A stretch of DNA of 64,000 nucleotides from Runella defluvii (GTDB lineage: Bacteria; Bacteroidota; Bacteroidia; Cytophagales; Spirosomataceae), in contig NZ_JACIBY010000006.1 of NCBI RefSeq assembly GCF_014195535.1, forward strand, positions 1 to 64,000. Direction: 5' to 3'. Made by a program: the position numbers and the translations under genes. Positions 1 through 8,303 of this stretch are shown here, one piece after another (within the stretch, counting starts at the first letter, position 1; the number at the start of each line of letters is the position of its first letter). The notes beneath the pieces are model-generated. The model was not told the DNA's origin, made no database searches, and saw only the letters and a program-made list of their open reading frames with translations.

Positions 1-92
<92 letters not shown>

Positions 93-160
93 AATATTAT
101 AAAAATTCAATTTGACTGAATCCGTAAAGACTCACTATTAACCTTAACTTACTCATTATT

Positions 161-170
161 TCAAAGAACC
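161..170 (-). promoter_or_regulatory. boxA-like antitermination site in the rRNA leader
   Basis: On the minus strand the leader between the promoters and the 16S gene carries GGTTCTTTGA, close to the boxA element (GTTCTTTGA-type) that recruits Nus factors in bacterial rRNA leaders. The position about 70-80 nt upstream of 16S fits this. No boxB or boxC was identified. Confidence 0.5.
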
Positions 171-221
171 AGACCCAAATTTTCGGGCTTAACTTTTTAA
201 GCTCTGTTTGATTTGGGATTG

Positions 222-253
222 CAAAGGTCTGACTTTTAAATCTTACTTCCAAA
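222..253 (-). promoter_or_regulatory. rRNA operon promoter, inner tandem copy
   Basis: The minus strand reads TTTG-N20-GACCTTTG, identical to the middle copy. It lies about 130 bp upstream of the 16S 5' end and keeps the exact -33 box and 20-nt spacing with one mismatch in the -7 box. Confidence 0.45.
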
Positions 254-332
254 TATTTTTTCAACTTTTTTTATTTGCTGAAATCTTACTTGAAATCTCT
301 TTGCTTTTACCCTCTCTCGTTGTTTGGGGTTG

Positions 333-364
333 CAAAGGTCTGACTTTTAAATCTTACTTCCAAA
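333..364 (-). promoter_or_regulatory. rRNA operon promoter, middle tandem copy
   Basis: The minus strand reads TTTG-N20-GACCTTTG. The -33 box and spacing are exact; the -7 box has one mismatch (G for the first T of TAnnTTTG). It sits in the second repeat unit at the position equivalent to the outer promoter. Confidence 0.45.
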
Positions 365-447
365 TATTTTTTCAACTTTTTTTTATTTGCTGAAATTTTA
401 CTTGAAATCTCTTTGCTTTTCCTTCCCTCTCTCGTTGTTTGGGGTTG

Positions 448-478
448 CAAAAGTAGTAGGAGTAAGATGACTATCCAA
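448..478 (-). promoter_or_regulatory. rRNA operon promoter, outermost copy
   Basis: The minus strand reads TTG-N20-TACTTTTG, an exact match to the Bacteroidota primary promoter (TTTG or TTG at -33, TAnnTTTG at -7, 19-21 nt apart). It lies about 360 bp upstream of 16S and is the best match of the three tandem promoters. Confidence 0.6.
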
Positions 479-567
479 GCTTTTTCTAAAAAAAAAGAGC
501 TCTTTTCTAAAAGTTCTTTAAATCGTAAAATACTACCCCCTTCATAATCCTATTTAAGGCGATTCAC

Positions 568-1287
568 TTAGGATAAAGTCCACAAATCTTTTATTCCAAG
601 AAACCGTTGAGAAGTAAAACCTTCGCCATATTTCACTCCAATTGCGTGTCCATACTCCTTGGCACGGGCTTCTATAAACTCTAAAAATTCTGGAGAAGAG
701 ATATAACTATTAGGTTCTGGGCTGGTTGGATCAAAGAATTGGCTTCTAAAAGCACGAATGGCTTCTTCCTTTTTAGGCCAATGCGGAGTTATATCAACCA
801 CAAAATCTGGTTTAATGTACCTATCCTGTATAAAGTGATATATATATTTAGGACGCCAAGCCGACTGGGGCTCCCCATTTTCATCAAACGTAGCGATTTG
901 GCGTAAGCCTGCTAAGAAACAAGCATCATAAATAAGCTTTGCCCCGCGCCCATGGTCTGGGTGGCGATCATCAATCGCATTAGCCAATACTATCTCTGGT
1001 TGGTATTTCCTTATAAAAGGAACAATCGCCATTTGATGCTCCCGCGTGTTTTGAAAAAAGCCATCAGGTATTCCTGCATTGTCCCGAACACTCACGCCTA
1101 ATATAGCAGCGGCCGCATCTGCTTCTTGTTTTCTTATCTCAGGCGTACCACGGGTTCCTAACTCCCCTTTGGTAAGGTCTAAAATGCCGACCGTTTTGCC
1201 ACTTTGTAAAGTAGCTAATATAGTACCAGCGCACCCTAATTCGACGTCGTCGGGGTGCGCTGAGATTGCCAATAAGTCTAATTTCAT
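568..1287 (-). CDS. bshB1: Bacillithiol biosynthesis deacetylase BshB1 (PIG-L family)
   Basis: A 239-residue cytoplasmic zinc hydrolase of the PIG-L/LmbE family. The zinc motif AHPDD is at residues 10-14 and the second signature HPDH at 109-112; the segment KGELGTRGTPE around residue 40 is typical of BshB1. BshB1 removes the acetyl group from GlcNAc-malate to give GlcN-malate, the second step of bacillithiol synthesis; this function is inferred from family resemblance. The length is normal. It starts 10 bp after the stop of the upstream M23 peptidase gene and may be co-transcribed with it. Other PIG-L deacetylases act on different GlcNAc conjugates, so the exact substrate is less certain than the fold. 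Confidence 0.85.
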   Translation of the reverse strand: MKLDLLAISAHPDDVELGCAGTILATLQSGKTVGILDLTKGELGTRGTPEIRKQEADAAAAILGVSVRDNAGIPDGFFQNTREHQMAIVPFIRKYQPEIVLANAIDDRHPDHGRGAKLIYDACFLAGLRQIATFDENGEPQSAWRPKYIYHFIQDRYIKPDFVVDITPHWPKKEEAIRAFRSQFFDPTSPEPNSYISSPEFLEFIEARAKEYGHAIGVKYGEGFTSQRFLGIKDLWTLS

Positions 1288-1297
1288 CCTTAATGTA

Positions 1298-2368
1298 TTA
1301 TTTTACTCGAAGTCGTTGGCCTATTTTTAAGCGTGCTGTCAACCGAAGATGGTTCTTTTGGGCTAACTCTGAAGTGGACATTCCATATTTGCTCGCAATT
1401 GTATCCAATGTTTCTCCACGGCGAACTTTATGAAGCACAGTACGTTTTACTTTTGCTTTGCTAATATCAAACTCGCTATCTATTGAGCGCCCCCCTCGGA
1501 GGTGATCCCATACCTTTGAAGTAAGTACAAAACGTTCGTTACGAATCGTCTGTCCTGGAAAATCCCAAATCCATGCCGGGCTGAAAGGGTTTCCTTCATA
1601 TCGGTTTTCGTAGTGGAGGTGGTCGCCAAAACTTCTTCCCGTGTTTCCACCTAGACCCAACATGTCTCCTGCCTTGATTAGTTGGCCAACCTCTACCGTA
1701 ATTTTAGACAAGTGACCATACAAGGTTTCAAGTCCATTATAATGCCTTACTAAAACAAATCGACCGTATCCGTTTCCATCATAAGCCGTCACCCGAACGA
1801 TGCCATCGTAAGTACTGTAAACTGGATCTCCCGTATTTAAGTCCAAATCCATCCCTTCGTGCCAACGCCCCCAGCGCGGGCCAAACTGAGAGGTCACCTT
1901 TACTTCACTCGTAGGCAGGTTCCAGAAACGACCTTTGCCTGGATCAAATAAACGCAGCGAAATGTTTTCTTCAAACTCTAATGGATTAAGGTTGTAGGGA
2001 TCGATGGTACGTGAATCCCAAATCGCGAAATAATCGGCGACTTGCACCCAATCGTCTCCTACTTGTACCGAATCAATAATTTCGGCCACGGAGGTTTCTC
2101 CCTCATCAATTGTCCCCGTTGTGTCATCTGCTACCGTTGGGTTCACTTGTTTGACAGGCTCAAACGTGTTTGAAAAACGCATTTGGGGTTTTTCTACCTC
2201 AAATTCTTCAAACTCGTCTTTCTGGGGCTTGATGACAGGCGTACTTGGCGCTTCTGTTTTGTTGGGTTTAATCTTTGGGTTTTTTTTGAACAACCCTCGT
2301 TCTTGGGCTTGAAGATTTACTCCTAAAAAAAGAGCAAACATTAGTACTAAAAGTAATTGGGCTTTCAT
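1298..2368 (-). CDS. Secreted M23 (LytM) peptidase with C-terminal LysM domain
   Basis: A peptidoglycan hydrolase-like protein of about 356 residues. I chose the ATG at 2368, which gives a classic signal peptide (MKAQLLLVLMFALFLGVNLQAQ); an in-frame ATG at 2419 would add 17 residues ahead of it. A low-complexity acidic linker rich in Pro, Glu and Asp follows. The M23 domain has the zinc motifs HxxxD (HEGMDLD) and HxH (HLHYE), both intact, so it may be an active endopeptidase. A single LysM repeat closes the protein (from about HKVRRGETLDTIASKYG), for peptidoglycan binding. It would act in the periplasm on cell-wall crosslinks. Roles in daughter-cell separation or wall remodelling are inferred. 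Confidence 0.88.
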   Translation of the reverse strand: MKAQLLLVLMFALFLGVNLQAQERGLFKKNPKIKPNKTEAPSTPVIKPQKDEFEEFEVEKPQMRFSNTFEPVKQVNPTVADDTTGTIDEGETSVAEIIDSVQVGDDWVQVADYFAIWDSRTIDPYNLNPLEFEENISLRLFDPGKGRFWNLPTSEVKVTSQFGPRWGRWHEGMDLDLNTGDPVYSTYDGIVRVTAYDGNGYGRFVLVRHYNGLETLYGHLSKITVEVGQLIKAGDMLGLGGNTGRSFGDHLHYENRYEGNPFSPAWIWDFPGQTIRNERFVLTSKVWDHLRGGRSIDSEFDISKAKVKRTVLHKVRRGETLDTIASKYGMSTSELAQKNHLRLTARLKIGQRLRVK

Positions 2369-2464
2369 CCGTCGTTGGTTTAGCCATTCTTTGAGAGGGG
2401 GGAACATATCCATGCCCACTCAAGGAATGGGAGTAAAACTTATAATTAAATTCGGTGAGCCATT

Positions 2465-2503
2465 AAAAAAAAGTAACAGTAAGCCCCATTTGCCTACTGT
2501 TAC
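2465..2503 (-). terminator. Intrinsic terminator of trxB
   Basis: The stem GTAACAGTA (2473-2481) pairs with TACTGTTAC (2495-2503) and is followed, in the minus direction, by a run of eight T. It lies just after the trxB stop codon. Confidence 0.8.
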
Positions 2504-2513
2504 CAATTCCAAA

Positions 2514-3455
2514 TTAATGAATGCCTTTCTCAGTTAAATAACGCTCTGCATCCAATGCTGCCATACAGCCTGAACCTGCTGCGGTGATTGCTTGGCGATA
2601 AATATTGTCTTGGGCATCACCACAAGCAAACACGCCTTCTACATTGGTTTTGGCACTTCCTTTTATTGTTTGGATGTACCCAGCATTATCCATATCTATA
2701 TACTCTTTGAAAATTTCGGTGTTTGGTTGGTGTCCGATGGCCACAAAAAAACCTGTTACATCAATCGTATATGATTCTTCCGTTTGAATATTCTTTAGTC
2801 TAACTCCCGTTACACCTTGGTCGCCGAGGACTTCCTCGGTTTCGGAGTTCCAAAGAATCTCAATGTTCGGCGTTGACTTGACGCGGTTCTGCATTACTTG
2901 AGACGCCCGAAGCTCATCACGGCGTACAATCATATATACCTTCTTACATAATTTGGCCAAATAACTTGCTTCTTCGCAAGCCGTGTCGCCTCCACCTACG
3001 ATGGCTACTTCTTGGTTACGGAAGAAAAACCCATCACAAACGGCGCAAGCAGATACTCCGTAGCCATTGAGACGCTGTTCTGATTCTAGCCCCAACCACT
3101 TGGCGGAAGCTCCTGTTGCGATAATAACCGCTGGGCTTTCAATAAGCGTTGTATCATCAATCCAAACTTTATGAAGGGTTGGATCAGAAAAATCAACTTT
3201 TGTAGCCAATCCATAACGAATATCAGCCCCAAAGCGGCGCGCTTGGTTTTCAAAATCAATCATCATTTGAGGACCTTGTACTCCCTCTGGATAACCTGGG
3301 TAGTTTTCAACCTCCGTCGTAATTGTAAGCTGACCTCCTGGCTGACCTCCTGTATATAAAACAGGTGAAAGGCCCGCACGAGAAGCATAAATGGCCGCAG
3401 TATAACCCGCTGGGCCCGAACCTATGATTAAACAAGATACTTTTTCAGAAGACAT
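2514..3455 (-). CDS. trxB: Thioredoxin-disulfide reductase
   Basis: A 313-residue flavoprotein that reduces thioredoxin with NADPH. The N-terminal FAD-binding GSGPAGYTAAIYASRA is at residues 12-27, the redox-active CAVC with following Asp lies near residue 136, the NADPH site GGGDTACEEA is next, and the C-terminal FAD motif GVFACGD is near residue 275. The length is normal for the low-molecular-weight class. It appears to be a single-gene unit, with an exact promoter match at 3585-3616 and a terminator at 2465-2503. Bacillithiol (bshB1) and thioredoxin systems lie close together here, but the terminator separates them. Confidence 0.95.
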   Translation of the reverse strand: MSSEKVSCLIIGSGPAGYTAAIYASRAGLSPVLYTGGQPGGQLTITTEVENYPGYPEGVQGPQMMIDFENQARRFGADIRYGLATKVDFSDPTLHKVWIDDTTLIESPAVIIATGASAKWLGLESEQRLNGYGVSACAVCDGFFFRNQEVAIVGGGDTACEEASYLAKLCKKVYMIVRRDELRASQVMQNRVKSTPNIEILWNSETEEVLGDQGVTGVRLKNIQTEESYTIDVTGFFVAIGHQPNTEIFKEYIDMDNAGYIQTIKGSAKTNVEGVFACGDAQDNIYRQAITAAGSGCMAALDAERYLTEKGIH

Positions 3456-3584
3456 TAGTAAAAGCGTTTGATAAAATTGACGATGGTAGATTTGTCTTTA
3501 AGAACGACGAATCTATTCATTAAATTTACAATCTAACTTCCAAAATCGTTCATCGTCTTTTTGCAAGTTTTTGCAAGGCGGTTG

Positions 3585-3616
3585 CAAAATTAAGCAAAAA
3601 AGGCTGAGAAGACAAA
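3585..3616 (-). promoter_or_regulatory. Promoter of trxB
   Basis: On the minus strand, TTTG (3613-3616), a 20-nt spacer and TAATTTTG (3585-3592) match the Bacteroidota consensus TTTG-N19-21-TAnnTTTG exactly. It lies 130 bp upstream of the trxB start, leaving an untranslated leader of about 120 nt. Confidence 0.6.
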
Positions 3617-3656
3617 GTAGCCCTAGTTACTCTGGTATATTTTAATACCGCACGGT

Positions 3657-5633
3657 TTACCATATTCTCCACTCTATGCGGCGGTTAAGCTGTCGGTTTT
3701 CGTCTGAGGTATTCGGAACGATAGGTTTGGCTTCTCCCATCCCAACGGCTTTTATTCTTTCTTTGGCTACCCCCGATTCCACCAAGTAGTCCACCACGCT
3801 TTGTGCCCTTTTTTGGGAAAGAAGTTGATTTTGCTTTGCATCACCCACATCATCGGTATGCCCCGTAATCTCAATCCGAAGGGTTGGCTGTGAACGAAGC
3901 TGCTCAATCAGTTTGTTTAGTTCTGTTCGGGATTTTTCTTGCAACTCGGCTTTTCCCGTTTCAAAATAAATATTACTCAACACGCCATACGACTCTCTCT
4001 GAAGAGGCTCCAAAGCGATGTCCAATTGATACCCTTCCGCATTGTTCTTTTGACTATAATCGAACGACAAACTTTTGTAAAAATATCCTTTGGCGCTTAC
4101 GTACAAGCCCCACTCACTGCCATTAGGCAAGGTGGTGAGGTAAGTGCCCGTAGTAGCATCAGACGACAGCAATTGTACGCGTTTGCCCGTTGTCAAATTC
4201 ATCAATTCGATGTTGGCTTGAATTGGTTTTTTGGTACGAACGTCGGTGACAACTCCTCGCAAGTAATTGGCCGTATTAAACCGTTTGGTCAATTCATCGG
4301 GCAAACGAAAACGGTACAGTCTCGATACCCGCTGATTTCCGACTCGCTTTGCATCCAATGAATAGTAACCATACTTACCGTCGGCGGTTATGACGAGCGC
4401 CACTTGATTGTCGGAGGTATTGATGGGGTAGCCAATATTTTGGGGATTCTGCCAGCCAGTAGCCGTACTATCCGCAAAAAACAGATCGTATCCGCCCAAC
4501 CCTTCGTGGCCTTCCGATGCAAAAAATAACGTCCGCCCATTGGCATATAAAAAAGGAGATGCTTCGTCAAAGGGGGTATTGATGGTTTTATCCAAATTTT
4601 TTGCCTTTTCCCATTCACCATTTGGTTGTAAGGTAGTGTACCAAATATCTCGCCCACCTACACCTCCTGGACGGTCAGAAATAAAGTAAAGTAGCTGCCC
4701 GTCGGGCGACAATGCTGGTTGCGACTCCCAATAAGGAGAGTTAACGACTATCCCCAGGTTTTTTGGTTTTTCCCACTCTTCCCCTACTTTATGGCTAATG
4801 TAAAGATCGCAACTCCCATAGCCCTCTCGGCGATTGCAGGCAGTAAAAACAAGCGTTCTTCCGTCGGCCGACAGCGTTCCTGTACCTTCGTTATCAGCCG
4901 TATTAATTTTATCCGAGACTGACACGGGCGAACTCCAGCGCCCATTTTTGTAGGTACAGATAAATAAGTCTTCGTCGTTTTCGGGTTTTCGCCCCGTAAA
5001 GAGCAAAGTTTCTCCATCTCCTGTCAAAGCAGGAAAATATTGCAAAATGAATTGATTGACCGTATCAGAAAGCTCTTCGGGATGAATCACGAGGGGATTG
5101 AGAATGGCCTTTGCTCCGTAAATACAAGTTTGAAGCTGCCGTTGCGCTCTTTTTTGCGCAATGCTATTAGGTTTAAGAAAGGTGATGTAATGTTCTAAAT
5201 CGCTTTTCGATTGCGCATAGTCACCTTCACGCAACTGGTGCTCAATGAGGCGCTGGTACGCCAGGGCAAATTGAGGCGCATCGGGCTTTAGTTGGACTGT
5301 TTTACGGTATGCCTGTAGGGCCAAGTCAGGCTGGGTAAAAACTTCATACAATTGCCCCTTACGAAAATACGCTTCTGCCAAAGTAGAATCATAGCGGAGC
5401 GCTTCATCAGCAAACTGCGACGCTTTTTCAAAGTTTTTTTCATTGTAAAACTTTGTACTTCTCTCCAAAGCCTCCGCCGCTTTTTTGTTGGTAGTTGGCA
5501 AGTAGGAGGCTGGTGCTTGCGCAAAAAGCGTACACGAAAATAATGTACCCAATACCCAACAGGCTGCCACTCTTGTACACAGCCCATTAAACTTCCAAAA
5601 ACAAATGGTTTCCCTCATCTTTAATAAAATCAC
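3657..5633 (-). CDS. PorE-like outer-membrane-associated protein (TPR, PD40 propeller, CarboxypepD_reg, OmpA)
   Basis: A 658-residue exported protein. A signal peptide ends at LFAQ (about residue 40; an alternative ATG lies five codons in). TPR helices follow at about 45-150, then a PD40/WD40-like propeller at about 190-430 with repeated blades (LSADGRTLVFTA, LSPDGQLLYFISDR, FLYANGRTLFFASE). A carboxypeptidase-regulatory-like domain is at about 450-530 and an OmpA peptidoglycan-binding domain ends the protein (ITGHTDDVGDAKQN, LNRRIEWRIW). This domain order matches PorE, a peptidoglycan-anchored component of the type IX secretion/gliding machinery. Many Bacteroidota encode several such paralogs, so T9SS membership is inferred. 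It follows its paralog by 22 bp. Confidence 0.85.
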   Translation of the reverse strand: MILLKMRETICFWKFNGLCTRVAACWVLGTLFSCTLFAQAPASYLPTTNKKAAEALERSTKFYNEKNFEKASQFADEALRYDSTLAEAYFRKGQLYEVFTQPDLALQAYRKTVQLKPDAPQFALAYQRLIEHQLREGDYAQSKSDLEHYITFLKPNSIAQKRAQRQLQTCIYGAKAILNPLVIHPEELSDTVNQFILQYFPALTGDGETLLFTGRKPENDEDLFICTYKNGRWSSPVSVSDKINTADNEGTGTLSADGRTLVFTACNRREGYGSCDLYISHKVGEEWEKPKNLGIVVNSPYWESQPALSPDGQLLYFISDRPGGVGGRDIWYTTLQPNGEWEKAKNLDKTINTPFDEASPFLYANGRTLFFASEGHEGLGGYDLFFADSTATGWQNPQNIGYPINTSDNQVALVITADGKYGYYSLDAKRVGNQRVSRLYRFRLPDELTKRFNTANYLRGVVTDVRTKKPIQANIELMNLTTGKRVQLLSSDATTGTYLTTLPNGSEWGLYVSAKGYFYKSLSFDYSQKNNAEGYQLDIALEPLQRESYGVLSNIYFETGKAELQEKSRTELNKLIEQLRSQPTLRIEITGHTDDVGDAKQNQLLSQKRAQSVVDYLVESGVAKERIKAVGMGEAKPIVPNTSDENRQLNRRIEWRIW

Positions 5634-5655
5634 AATAACCCTCCTCTCTTGCTAA

Positions 5656-7575
5656 CTATTGTACGATTTTACACTCAACTCTGCGGTTTTGCTGCCTTGC
5701 TTGCTCAGAACCATGCTGTACCAATGGTCTGCTTTTTCCGTAGCCCTTAACGCGTAGCCGTTGTTCTTCAATCCCTTTTTCAAGTAAATATCTTTTGACC
5801 GATTCTGCCCTTTGTACTGACAATGTATAATTTGCCTCCGCTGTTCCCACATCATCCGTGTGCCCTTCAATCACGAGTTGGGTTGCGACATTTTGTTTTA
5901 GATACTCCGCTAAATGTTCTAGTGCCGAATAGGGTGCAACAACTAGCACCGAGCTATTCTTTGTAAATAATGTGTGCTGCAAAACAACATTTGAATCCAC
6001 CTTAATCGGCGTCAATAGAATTTCCCAAGTTCCGTTTTGAAAAGACGAATCGGCGGCTAACCTAAGGTTGAAATGTTGAGAAAGGTAGTTTTTACGTTTC
6101 ACCTCCACTTGAGTTTTTGTCTGTGGGGATACCACAAATAGAAATACTCCCGTCGAGTCATCTGAATGAAAAGTGGCGATTTGCTCTTCTTTTTCTAACA
6201 CCCCTATCGTGGCTTTTAAGGGTCGTTTTGTTTCTGAATCTACCACTCTCCCTTTTACAAAGGTCATAGCAGGGCAAAGTTGCTTGAGCGAATCGGGTAA
6301 AGAATAATGACACAAACTACTAACAACTGCCCCATTTTCACTAGGTACACTTCTGTCATGATACGAATAAAACGCTTCTTGGCAATCGGGGGTAATATAA
6401 AACCCCATCTGGTCAGCAAAATCATTTAATGGAAAACCCAAATTTTGAGGGGTAGTCCATCCTGCATATTCTTTTTTTGAAATAAAAATATCAAATCCTC
6501 CCACACTTGGCCAACCATCGGAAGCGAAAAACAACGTCTGGTTATTTGAATGTATGAATGGGGAAATTTCATCAAATTCAGTATTTATTTGAGCTCCCAA
6601 ATTAACAGGCACACGCCACTCGCCAAATGTATTGAGTGATGTACACCAAATATCTTTTCCGCCTAATCCACCTTGACGGTCTGACGAAAAGTACAAAACT
6701 GTACCATCTGCCGAAAGAGCAGGTTGAGACTGCCAACCCTGCGAATTGACCATTGGCCCCAAATTAATTGGTTCGCTCCAAACGTTGCCCGTTTTATAGG
6801 ATATATATAAATCACATTTTCCAATGTTCGTTTTTCGATGACAAGCCGTAAAAACCAGCACATTACCATCTGATGAGATAGAACAAGTCCCTTCATTGGT
6901 CGCTTTATTAATTTGCCCCGATATACTTTTGGGGTTTGTCCAACCTTGAGCTGTTCGTTTACTGACGAATATATCCTCATCGCCATTGTTGTGCGTATAA
7001 ATAAGCGTCTGCAAATCAGCCGTTAGGACAGGATAAGACTGTGCCAAGGCTTTATTAATGGGAGAAGAAAGACGTTGGTGTTTGCCCTGTTTTGTGCTAG
7101 GAAGATGGTATTGGGCGTATTCGCACTGTTTTAAATAACGTAGTACGCTTCGATGAGCGCTCGATTTGGGTTGAGGGCTGAGTCTTAAATATCCTTTAAA
7201 ATACGTCTCTGCTTTGGAATAGTCTCCTTTTTGAAGGTACCGCTTTCCTAAAATTTCATAAATTATAAGAAAGGCTCTTTCGTTTGAATCGTGTTTTATC
7301 GCTTTTTCAAAGTACGGATACGCATCTTCTTTGGTCTCTTTTGAGTCAAAGAGTAGTTGACCTATCCGCATGTAAGGAGCGGCAAAAAAACTATCCGTTT
7401 CAATCGTTTTTTTGTAGAGTTTCAAGGCTTGCTCTCTGTCAAAAGGGAGCAGCCTCTCTGCCGAATCGTACAGTTTTCGGGCGCTGGCGCTTATACGCCC
7501 GTTTTGAGCCAAAACACTTGGCGATACTAATAAAGAATAGAAGAAGAAATAAAAAGTACTAACCTTTACCCCCAC
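5656..7575 (-). CDS. PorE-like outer-membrane-associated protein, paralog
   Basis: It has the same architecture as the gene immediately downstream: signal peptide, TPR region, PD40 propeller (SISSDGNVLVFTACH, LSADGTVLYFSSDRQGG), a carboxypeptidase-regulatory-like segment (VKGRVVDSETKRPLKATIG) and a C-terminal OmpA domain (IEGHTDDVGTAEANY). I chose a GTG start at 7575 because it places the hydrophobic signal peptide (MGVKVSTFYFFFYSLLVSPS) at the N-terminus. An ATG at 7644 would add 23 residues and overlap queE by 45 bp. The two paralogs are clearly similar but diverged. They probably form one transcription unit, perhaps with queE. Role in T9SS or envelope anchoring is inferred from domain order. 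Confidence 0.82.
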   Translation of the reverse strand: MGVKVSTFYFFFYSLLVSPSVLAQNGRISASARKLYDSAERLLPFDREQALKLYKKTIETDSFFAAPYMRIGQLLFDSKETKEDAYPYFEKAIKHDSNERAFLIIYEILGKRYLQKGDYSKAETYFKGYLRLSPQPKSSAHRSVLRYLKQCEYAQYHLPSTKQGKHQRLSSPINKALAQSYPVLTADLQTLIYTHNNGDEDIFVSKRTAQGWTNPKSISGQINKATNEGTCSISSDGNVLVFTACHRKTNIGKCDLYISYKTGNVWSEPINLGPMVNSQGWQSQPALSADGTVLYFSSDRQGGLGGKDIWCTSLNTFGEWRVPVNLGAQINTEFDEISPFIHSNNQTLFFASDGWPSVGGFDIFISKKEYAGWTTPQNLGFPLNDFADQMGFYITPDCQEAFYSYHDRSVPSENGAVVSSLCHYSLPDSLKQLCPAMTFVKGRVVDSETKRPLKATIGVLEKEEQIATFHSDDSTGVFLFVVSPQTKTQVEVKRKNYLSQHFNLRLAADSSFQNGTWEILLTPIKVDSNVVLQHTLFTKNSSVLVVAPYSALEHLAEYLKQNVATQLVIEGHTDDVGTAEANYTLSVQRAESVKRYLLEKGIEEQRLRVKGYGKSRPLVQHGSEQARQQNRRVECKIVQ

Positions 7576-7598
7576 GACCGACAAGTCGCCACCAATTC

Positions 7599-8210
7599 CT
7601 ACGGTATATCCATGTATTTGTGCGTTTGCAAGGAGACGCGCCATTGGGGATGCTGTTTTACATACTCAACGATTAAAGGCGTCATTTCTTGCATTCGACT
7701 CCACTCAGGTTGGAGCAGCAGCACACAGTCTTTGTTGACACGAGCAGCGTGGTATTCGGCAAACTCAAAATCGGATTTATGGTAAACAACGACTTTCAGT
7801 TCGTTGGCTTGCGCATAAATGCTCTCGTGAGGGTTTTTGAATTTTTTGGGAGAAAAGCAAACCCAATCCCACGTACCCGAAAATGGATGTGCTCCCGAAG
7901 TTTCGATATTGGTCTCAAATCCAGCGTTGTGCAGTTCGGTGGTCAACGCCCCCAAATCATACATCAACGGCTCGCCTCCCGTCACTACGGCCATGCGTGC
8001 AGGATACTGCAATGCTTCGTTTACTATTTGTGTTAGCGTATGCTTGGGGTGAATATCGGCGTCCCACGACTCTTTCACATCGCACCACACGCACCCTACG
8101 TCGCAGCCACCCAAACGAATAAAATAGGCCGCTTTTCCACTATGATACCCTTCGCCTTGTAGCGTATAAAAGGCTTCCATGACGGGCAGTTGAAGTGATT
8201 GCGAGTCCAT
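7599..8210 (-). CDS. queE: 7-carboxy-7-deazaguanine synthase
   Basis: A radical-SAM enzyme that makes 7-carboxy-7-deazaguanine from carboxytetrahydropterin in queuosine/preQ1 biosynthesis. The cluster-binding cysteines are spaced C-x3-C-x2-C in GGCDVGCVWCDVKESW, and the substrate-loop motif EAFYTLQGEGYHSG precedes them. The TGGEPLMY segment is typical of the SAM-binding glycine-rich loop. I chose the ATG at 8210 (about 203 residues); an upstream in-frame ATG at 8249 would run the gene into a 29-bp palindrome. It may be co-transcribed with the downstream PorE-like genes. No other queuosine genes are in the window. Confidence 0.92.
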   Translation of the reverse strand: MDSQSLQLPVMEAFYTLQGEGYHSGKAAYFIRLGGCDVGCVWCDVKESWDADIHPKHTLTQIVNEALQYPARMAVVTGGEPLMYDLGALTTELHNAGFETNIETSGAHPFSGTWDWVCFSPKKFKNPHESIYAQANELKVVVYHKSDFEFAEYHAARVNKDCVLLLQPEWSRMQEMTPLIVEYVKQHPQWRVSLQTHKYMDIP

Positions 8211-8235
8211 ATTTTTGGGATTTTCTGTGAATGGT

Positions 8236-8264
8236 AAACGGTTCGCCAAATTGGCGAACCGTTT
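8236..8264. repeat. Perfect 14-bp inverted repeat between the transaldolase and queE genes
   Basis: AAACGGTTCGCCAA is followed by one central base and its exact reverse complement. It sits 25 bp upstream of the chosen queE start and about 40 bp past the transaldolase stop. It could be a terminator hairpin for the transaldolase transcript, although no T-run follows, or a dyad operator for queE. Confidence 0.7.
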
Positions 8265-8303
8265 CGTAAAATAGTACTATGTTGGCCAAAATAGCCAAGG
8301 TAA

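Larger units (their letters stand above)
211..455. repeat. Tandem repeat (about 111-115 bp period) in the rRNA promoter region
   Basis: Two nearly identical units begin at about 211 and 322; a third partial unit starts at about 440. Each begins with TTTGGG(A/G)TTGCAAA and continues through a pyrimidine-rich tract. The period is 111 bp from unit 1 to 2 and 115 bp to the start of unit 3. Each unit carries a promoter-like element on the minus strand. The apparent 61-codon ORF across these repeats is an artefact of the repeat. Confidence 0.85.

Noticed and set aside
208-393. 61-codon ORF on the plus strand in the rRNA leader
   Set aside because: It consists of two copies of the tandem repeat, has Phe/Leu-rich low-complexity sequence, and lies antisense to the rRNA promoters and leader.
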